From Lepas anatifera (taxonomy: Eukaryota; Arthropoda; Thecostraca; Lepadidae), in the NCBI GenBank assembly GCA_034440635.1, contig JAOTON010000321.1, positions 310,001 through 374,000 of the forward strand: a DNA stretch of 64,000 nucleotides, read 5' to 3'. The translations under genes were made by a program, and so were the position numbers. Below, piece by piece: positions 57,054 to 64,000 of the stretch. The notes below the pieces were generated by a model. It did no database searches and had not been told where the DNA came from. It was given only the letters and a program-made list of their open reading frames with translations. Every line of letters begins with the position of its first letter. Within the stretch, counting starts at the first letter, position 1.

Positions 57054-59520
57054 TAGCTGGGGTTATATTTCCCTTGAAAAAATAGACAAAAAATAAATAT
57101 TTCATATTCAATTCGGTGGTTGGACCAGCTTTATTCAACATAAAACATATGTGCGTGATATTCAGTTGATTCAGAGTTGTATTTAAATTTGAATGTGACT
57201 ATTTTTGACTAAAGTGATTTTCCGTTGCCCATTTGCTGGCTTATAGTTTGTTTGAACATAAGATTCGTTTTCCAGAGCAGAAGTTTTTGAGTAATATCGA
57301 GAAGTTTCGTGCCGGGTATGGATCACGGGAGCCATCCTGTCAATGCCATGGTCCCCCTCCAAAGCAGGCCCGTAACCAGGCAAAGACCTCAGAGGACGTG
57401 CAACCAAAGACAGGCACTAGCTGAGAGTCAAGTTTTTTTTAAGTTTAGATTTCGGAGGTTCTCTATGCCTTCGGTACGGGGCACAGGTGCCGGAACATCA
57501 TTTAGGCTCGGGGAGGGGGCAAGAGCCGTCGCCGATGGTAGGGTGAACAGAAATTCAACCTACCACTTAATTTGATAGGTACCGAAAAGGTTCTGAAATC
57601 AGCTCAAAGTTTGGAATTGGGGGAGGGGGCACTGCCCCCACAGTTCGACAGTTAGGGGCAGCCACTGCCAATACTACTACGGTTTCTGCGCCCATTCTAC
57701 ATGGGACATGCATGGATATACATGGGACATTCTGCGCCCATGCCCAGGGAAGTGCTCTGAGCTCGCAGAGAGTGACCAGGCGCCGAGTGCACCCACGTGG
57801 CTACGGAATTGCTCTAAACCAAACCAGGTTTACATAATAAATAAACTCGTCTGTTCGCAAGAATATATTGAAGCGTTTTTATTCGTTCCCAGCATAAACA
57901 TTTTAAAAAGGACCAGAGAGGTGTGGCCGCGTGTCGTCCAAAGATTTCCTGATCTCATTCCAATTGAGAGGGAACAGGAAATTTTAGGTATCGTTATTCC
58001 CGAACATTGGTCCTGAGACGACACCAACATCGATTTATGGATTTAACTGAGGGTCTCGGGGACTGAGCCTGGACTCGTACGGTCTGTCATGGGCCTTTTG
58101 ATGGTCATCGCCCTCCCGGGTCGAATCCTGGCTATGCCGCTACTTCTTGATGCCCCAAAAAGAGCTTTTTCGAGGGCTCTCTCACTCTCAGAAGCACTCT
58201 GAATTATTTGTTCTCTCCAAAAACACGGTATTGATTCCGCATTTCCACGGACTAATCCCAATGCGATTTTCGTCCACACTAGCAAAATGCACTTAGACTC
58301 TGCCAAAAATAAAAAGGGATAGGGGTAGACCATTTTCATATTGCTGCTGACAAGAGATTTTCCACGTTTGGATACACAATTTATCGGATTTGAGCTCATC
58401 GTTGCCCTCTGCATTGTCTAGTAATACAATTTTCCGGTTTCATCCCAATTGAGCCGAGATAGGATTTTTTTGGACGAATAAAGGGGAGCCCGGACCGCTG
58501 ACCCCCTCTTTTCCCTGATTATGGTATGGATGACAATTATACAATGAATTGAAGTCTAGCAGGGAAATATGTTTAACCTGAAAGCAGTCGCGGTCCAGAT
58601 CTTCCGAGTACAGTGACAGACCCAAGGGAGGGGAAAGGGGGCCGTGGCCTCCTCACGCCTAAGAGGCGCCAATCTGGGGGCGAAAAGGCGCCCCCAAAAC
58701 AACGGTTTACACTCGGCCTTCGAGGCAAAAAATATCCGATCTCCTCTCCCCTTGGATACGACATGTGGCGCCCCTGGGTGAAAAAAGTCAGCTCCTTTGG
58801 GGCGAAAACGTGCATCCTTCGTTTGGCAAAGTGCGCCCTCTGAGGTTCACTCGCCCTTCACTCTTACCGAAATCCTAGACTCGTCACTTCACGTGTATGA
58901 GTATTCGACAGATGAGGCCATATTGGACGATGGTGCTTATGGAATTAAACGGACTAGAAATGTATGTTCGGATAGTCCCACTAGTTGTATGAGGTACTTA
59001 CGGTTCAATTTGAGAGGGCCGACATGCTCCTTGCTCATCAGGAACAATATTCACATTCATATACCGCAATATCACAGAATAAGTTACACAAGAGGATCAT
59101 GGCTATTTCACAGGAACAGCTTCACTTAAAAACTACTCCACAAACGTATTCTGACCTCAACACAGAAAAATAAGACAGCGCTCTACCGCCCGACTTGACG
59201 TTGAAAGGGAAAATGGCTAACAGGCTGCATGGATTCTGGTGTAACGTAAACCCCCTGATGAGGCTCAATTCCTTCAGTAAGAGTCTAATTACTATATTTA
59301 TCGGTAAAAGTGTTTTTCATACTCTACCTTGTGGTTCTTATTTCCAAAAGACGGGTGAACTCACTCCATTTATTGTTACTGCTCCAGCTTTTAGAGAACC
59401 AATACACTAGGAGAGTAAGCTCACTCTTTTTTAAGGCACTTTCTGTTTTCCTGCCAAAATTCACTCCTTTTTTGTGGTATGAAGCCTCTCTAATGAGGCG
59501 TTATGACCAAAAAGGCGTTG
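57054..59520. other. Right part of the 6-kb element, no confirmed gene
   Basis: G-rich MITE-like debris occurs at 57505-57660 and 58625-58800 (GGGGGAGGGGGCACTGCCCCC; GGCGCCCCCAAAAC). ORFs 57708-58016 plus, 58043-58414 minus and 58797-59129 plus have no familiar motifs. Short CACTC/GAGTG-containing phrases cluster between 58855 and 59475, as in subterminal transposase-binding regions. Confidence 0.35.
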
Positions 59521-59554
59521 GAATACTACACCGGGAGTGATTTTTTTCTCAGTG

Positions 59555-59598
59555 TGGCAATTTCAATTGCGGGGGACTGTACCTACATACCATGCCGA
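59555..59598 (+). repeat. Repeat family 6, right part of the interrupted copy
   Basis: TGGCAATTTCAATTGCGGGG and GACTGTACCTACATACC match the continuation of the 43-kb copy directly after ATGGC. This is the right flank of the 6-kb insertion. Confidence 0.85.
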
Positions 59599-60038
59599 GA
59601 TCCCATCACGTATCGCTGGGGCCAATTGTCAGTGGGCTCCCACTGGCAACAGCCCACTTCTTGGCCTTGGCCTGAGCCAGAATTCATCAGAGTCCAAGCC
59701 GCAAGTTTCCGTTGTAATGCCATACATCGCCAATGTCATGGGTGTTCGCTTTCTGCAGAACTATTTTCTGGAACACCGGTACTTACCGGTGCTTTGCCTT
59801 TAATGACTTGGTAGCCAATTTGGAGGTCGTGTCTGTGATGGAAGACCGAAGGAAATGCAATTAGTTTCATGACTTGTAGATATGATGTGCCTCACAAGGC
59901 GGACGATGTGGAGCTGCTGAAGGCAGCCTTGGAGCAATGCCAGTTCAGGCTGATTGCAACGGAGCAATGCAAAATTTGCGTAGTAAAAATCGCAGCATGG
60001 TGGCTGGCTCAGGATTTCAGGTGATATCGAGCTCAAAT
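59599..60038. other. No gene recognised
   Basis: Ordinary DNA with overlapping short ORFs, ending with the left copy of the SINE duplication at 60027-60038. Confidence 0.4.
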
Positions 60039-60228
60039 TATATAATAATAATTATTGGGGCTTATCGACGCACCAACTGCCAGGGTCATATGGCGTCGCC
60101 AACTCTCTCCCTGTTGGAAGGGTTGCTCGGGAGCCAGCTTGCTCCTTGTTCAGGGAAGCCGCCGGGCCTTGAACCCGGGTCGGCTGCGTGGAAGCCAGCT
60201 ATGCTGACCACTCCACCACCGCGCCCCC
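60039..60228 (-). mobile_element. tRNA-derived SINE, head type II, with 12-bp duplication
   Basis: The minus-strand head GGTGGTGGAGTGGTCAGC and B box GGTTCAAGGCCCGG are followed by the shared tail GGCGACGCCATATGACCC, CAGTTGGTGCGTCGATAAGC and a TTATTATTAT end. TCGAGCTCAAAT is present on both sides (60027-60038 and 60229-60240). Confidence 0.93.
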
Positions 60229-60362
60229 TCGAGCTCAAATGTTTCCGGTGAATTGACATATCGTAATCATATTAGTGTCCTCTACCGAAACGTTTTCGAA
60301 TGCTTCAACTGTAAACATGGGCTCCGGTCAGCCCCCGACTCCCGTCCTGTCCACTGTCCATT

Positions 60363-62808
60363 CACACAGAGAAAAAATGACTCCCATTCCTGGAGTGTCC
60401 CATTTGTCGCATGCTGTGAGTAGCTTCCGTGGAGTTAACTTAACCCTGGCGCAGGAAAAACTCCGTCCGCACTCTACAAAGAAGCCCCGCGTATCGTATC
60501 ATGACGCCGGCCCGATCTACCCACAGCGCGCTAAAAATCCACTGACGCGGGAAATGTTAGGGTGAAGCACCATGCGACTCTAAGCTCACGCTCTTTAAAA
60601 ACCGTCGTAATTCTTCACGACTCTAGCGTGACACTGCAGTGACGCTTTGATAACGCTGCAATGGCACCTTTCTTAGCACCTTGCAACCCCTTTGCAGCTC
60701 CGTTCAAGAATGGCTCTGATTCCCTTCTAACGCCCAGCTGACTCGTCTGATAAGCGTTTTGTACACCCTTCTTCTTTAGGTACACTTCGCTTATTACCAA
60801 CTTTCTACACCTGCATAATCTGGCTTGCTTTAAGGCACACCATGCATCACACCACGGTAAACACGATATATCGCAAATAACACATTTATTTGCTTTGTAG
60901 AAAAACATTTGTGAGCAGCTTCCGTCAAAAACGATCCCAACTTATGTCATCAGAGACCAGAAGTATGACTTCCTGCCATCGCAAATGGTCTTTATACCAC
61001 TTGATGCTTATAGACCCCAACCCCTCCCCTCCCCTAAAAAACAACGTTTGCGGCAGAATTCTGCCACATTTGACTATCACATTATCTTCCTTTTCCAGAC
61101 AGAATATTTCAAGTGACCAAACATGATCAAACACTGTGTTCATATTCTTGCCGCTGTTCAGAATATCCTTTCATCATCCTGAAAATAATGTTCAGAACAA
61201 CGCTACATAGTTTGTCATCCCATAGGACTCACCTAACGCGCAGCTTCCTCAATAGCCCGATCTTGCTTTTGGGCCTCGGGCTCCCACAGGGGTTTCGATG
61301 CCAAGGGCATACCGGGCTAGGAATAGCCACGTTCCCCGGCAGAGGCCGTATCTTTGAAAGTAAGCGAAGAACGCGGCAACCCAGAACAGAAGGGCTTCGT
61401 CTGCTGTTTCACAGTTCACAATGGTGTTTCCCTCGACCACGACACGTGGGCCGTGCTCTTCGTATTCACGTATGCTGGCATCTCATCCTTGACATATGTC
61501 TGGCCCCCTTTGTTCAGCAGCCACGGTGACATCCTCGGTGCGGCTTCTGAAATGGTAGCACAATTGAATTATACCTACTACGTCAGTTATAAAAGGTACC
61601 CTACACAGGTAATGGATTTTCACGCTAGTACCTATATTTTTCAAAACGATGTTGACCAGAGGTGAGCGCCACTGCCAAATTTGTGAAAAAACTACCCCTA
61701 TTTCCGCTACCTTGGCTTGTTGAAATCACTACCGCTACTCCATCGATTTTCTGAAACTGCGAAACCGATACTCGCTTCACCGAATTTGTTATTTCTTTTC
61801 TTATAAGGCGATTCCAAACTGCTGTCCCAAATTTGTTTTGTTGTTCATTTGAACTAAATAGTAGAAAAAACTGCGCTTAAATTTTATATTGCAACATAAT
61901 TTGAAGGTTCTATTGAAAGCTATTTATACAGGATCGTACAATATGTGCATCATTAAATCTGTTTGTTTTTTTTCCGGCGGATAGAATATATTTATCTTTT
62001 AGACGGACTAGGGGAAGCTGAAAAGATTCAATAGTCTATTCCAACACGTTTAGAAAATGATGAGGGGTATAGGTTAAGTCAGTCCCATCCCTCCCTGACA
62101 GGATCGAGTTAAGAAAACCACAAATGCCGAAGCATCCCCTGATCTAAAACACTATTCAGGGGATGGTGGATGACGCTTACGTTTCAGCGGCATATCAAAT
62201 TTAGAAGCAAAAATCTCCACCGTTGGCAAGGACAGACAGGTAGGTAAAAGAAAGGGCCAACCAGTAGCGCAAAATTTCGTATTTGATTATCACCAAAGGC
62301 AGTCAAAAGAGAATCCACTCCGATTTTAAGAAAATTGTCAGTTGAAAACAATCAACACATGTCTCACCTCTTTATTCCTTTCGTCCACCATGAGCAGTAG
62401 AAAACCACAATTTTCCTGCCACGCTCTTCGCTGTTTGCAATGACAACTGACGACTAAAAAAATGGCGTCGTTTTGGCGCGCGCGTCCTGCGCAGTGCACC
62501 ACGATGACACCGACAAAACATTGGGAGTGTCATTGCAACTGGATGACGCCATCTTTACTCCATCAACACTCCTTGGGCGCTGACATGATCTTTCAATATT
62601 AGAGGAGGCGTCAAGTCGGTGTGAGTTGAGCCTGAAGTAACGCTTTCATGATATGAAAAAAACTCGCCGAAAAATAATCGACGTGTTTTCACGGGAGAGT
62701 TTCTGCGTTTCACTGGTGTTCCATGGGAGTAGTCTTGAGTAACCATGGTGCGAATAAAGCGTTAAGGGGGAATTACACCGAATAGCAGCGTCAAAATTTT
62801 TCTCTGTG
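60363..62808 (+). mobile_element. 2.4-kb DNA transposon, copy C (TT duplication)
   Basis: It starts CACACAGAGAAAAAATGACTC after TT and ends AATTTTTCTCTGTG before TT. It is nearly identical to copy B apart from scattered substitutions, small indels and an internal deletion of about 66 bases near 62520. Flanking DNA differs from copy B, so the two are separate insertions, not one segmental duplication. The exon-like ORF (minus strand, 61249-61550) is frame-damaged. Confidence 0.9.
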
Positions 62809-63807
62809 TTGTGTCCTCATCGACATCAAGTGCGCATTTGCGAAACTCAATTTCGCGGCCGAACGCGATCGGTAAGCCAGTGGAGCGGTTGCTTTCACTG
62901 GTGCCCGGGACGTGCCTCATTTGGCTACGACTAACGACTTACTTTAGCGGAGCCCCGTGGTAGAACAGCCCTGCTACATTCAAGTCCAGCGACAGCCCTC
63001 GGCCTGGGGCAGTCATTAGTGTCTGGTGCAGTATGAGTGTTGCCTGGCTGGAGAGTGCCCTGAGGCACAGCCTGAGGCTACCCTCTCCCCTGCCCCCTTT
63101 CCCTCTCTCGCTCCCTCTTCAACTACAATCATATCCTGATTACGGGCGGCCGCCGCGGCCACACAGGTAGCACCAGGAGCGAAATCGGCGCGCAGGAAGA
63201 CATACATCACGCCGGTTTCAAACGCGCCACGTAGGCCGCCGCCGCGTCGCCGGAGCCCGCCGGGCCTGTCGCGGTCGTTACGACGATGATCCGGGTGCGC
63301 GCTTCACGAAATGGAAAGTGGCCGACCCCTGGTCTGGTCGGGTCATGGATTCCGGTGGTAGCGGCGTTCCCGTGACCCGACCTGACCCCGCCGGGCCTGA
63401 GAATGGCCGTCAACTGTCAGAGGGGATTGGCGGGCGGCGCGCCTCCCTCGCCGTCGGCGGCAGACGCGGTGGCGATTAGCGCAGGTGGCTGCACGGTACG
63501 GCGACCTTTGCACCTCGCGCCGTGCAATTGTGGCCTCTACAGGAAACCGTGCAATCAGCATTTAGTTATATTAATGCCGTTGCCTAACGTGTCGTTGTAA
63601 CCGCTCACGGTCGTGCGCTGCATACATTCCGACCAAGGATCTAGTTGATGACGAAACCACCGTGCCACACTGGGGCAAATGGCCTCCAAAACCGGCCAAA
63701 ACCTCCGATTTTGACATCTTCAAAATCGGACTTAATTGTTTGGCTCTGACAGAGAAATGTCCAAAACCTCGGAAAAACATAATTGTATCCATTTTTCTCT
63801 TCTTTAG
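62809..63807. promoter_or_regulatory. Flank and CpG-rich island (63110-63560)
   Basis: From 63140 to 63530 the DNA is CpG-rich (GGCGGCCGCCGCGGCC, GCCGCCGCGTCGCCGG). It sits 250 bases upstream of a candidate exon at 63808. It could be the promoter of another gene or a further internal island of the host gene. ORFs in it overlap on both strands. The 62809-63110 part shows nothing specific. Confidence 0.35.
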
Positions 63808-63879
63808 CCGCTTGCACAGATGCTGGAACACAGCGGATTAATCACGCTGCAGCTCGGCGTCAAGTTGACTCGAGATGAG
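63808..63879 (+). CDS. Candidate internal exon, unassigned
   Basis: A strong acceptor tract (TTTTTCTCTTCTTTAG, ending 63807) is followed by 72 nt and a GAG/GTACAC donor at 63880. Only one frame lacks stops: it reads PLAQMLEHSGLITLQLGVKL then TRDE, phase 0 at both ends. Amino-acid composition is natural. It does not resemble E-protein sequence known to me, and its entry phase does not fit the phase-1 exit at 41748. It may therefore belong to another gene, or exons are missing between. Confidence 0.35.
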
Positions 63880-64000
63880 GTACACTTTCTGATGCATTAT
63901 CAACCATGGTCGCAGTCACAAAACCGTTATATATTTATATCAATGGAAAGCTGGGAACGCCCTGAAGACACTCAATGTTGAAAAATACGAAATTTGGCAA

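Larger units (their letters stand above)
53521..59554. mobile_element. 6,034-bp DNA transposon with CACTGAGA termini and TG duplication
   Basis: The left end CACTGAGAGAAAAATTCACC and right end GAGTGATTTTTTTCTCAGTG are inverted repeats (about 17 of 20). Comparison with the uninterrupted repeat at 43208-43502 shows the insertion point and a TG duplicated on either side. The interior contains GTGAACTCACTCC-like subterminal repeats near both ends, three MITEs, and minus-strand ORFs at 54193-54558 and 56676-57048. Terminal CAC and a 2-bp duplication are compatible with Mirage-type members of the CACTA-Mirage-Chapaev group, but no transposase was recognised. Orientation is unknown. Confidence 0.85.

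Noticed and set aside
50054..62808. Segmental duplication as the explanation for copies B and C
   Set aside because: Similarity stops exactly at the CACAGAG termini on both sides, and the flanking DNA differs, so independent transposition fits better.

Overview
The window looks like nuclear DNA of an invertebrate animal, most likely an arthropod; this is inferred from sequence style, not from a species match. There are no long intronless genes, coding sequence appears only as short exons with GT/AG borders, CpG-rich islands lie in AT-richer DNA, and most of the remainder is minisatellite, tRNA-derived SINEs, hAT-type MITEs and cut-and-paste DNA transposons.

Host gene. Three plus-strand exons have compatible phase-0 junctions: a start exon at 13720-13755 just downstream of a CpG island with CRE and CCAAT elements, a 126-nt exon at 38922-39047, and a 172-nt exon at 41577-41748 ending in phase 1. 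Exons two and three resemble the N-terminal transactivation part of E-protein (Daughterless/TCF4/TCF12/E2A) bHLH factors. The bHLH would lie beyond the window, so the assignment is tentative. The first intron is about 25 kb and holds further GC-rich islands (30.4-37.8 kb), three of them with a TGACGTCA palindrome, which could be alternative promoters. A separate 72-nt exon candidate sits at 63808-63879, and a minus-strand ORF with a hydrophobic C-terminus lies at 56676-57048.

Layout. 0.2-3.7 kb: two kinds of degenerate satellite, one 103-bp and one GGCGCC-rich with a 555-bp higher-order period. 7.8-9.8 kb: a 13-bp minisatellite interrupted by two MITEs. 12.1-12.6 kb: a broken transposon-type ORF. 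13.3-41.7 kb: the host gene, with repeats in its introns, including a 67-bp tandem array, a 24-bp minisatellite, a nested MITE pair and a 2.5-kb DNA transposon (copy A). 43-53 kb: SINEs, MITEs, a foldback element with arms near 490 bp, and transposon copy B. 53.5-59.6 kb: a 6,034-bp insertion. 60-62.8 kb: a SINE and transposon copy C. 63.1-63.6 kb: another GC island.

Most notable result. The 6-kb block at 53521-59554 has matching terminal inverted repeats starting CACTGAGA, and it interrupts a repeat whose uninterrupted copy (an empty site) is at 43208-43502 on the other strand. This gives a 2-bp target duplication (TG). The three 2.5-kb elements have related termini (CACAGAGAAAAA) and also 2-bp duplications (TA, TA, TT). 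Together they point to one transposon group, perhaps allied to the CACTA-Mirage-Chapaev elements. Several MITE insertions, including two nested inside other MITEs, can be read exactly from their 8-bp target duplications.
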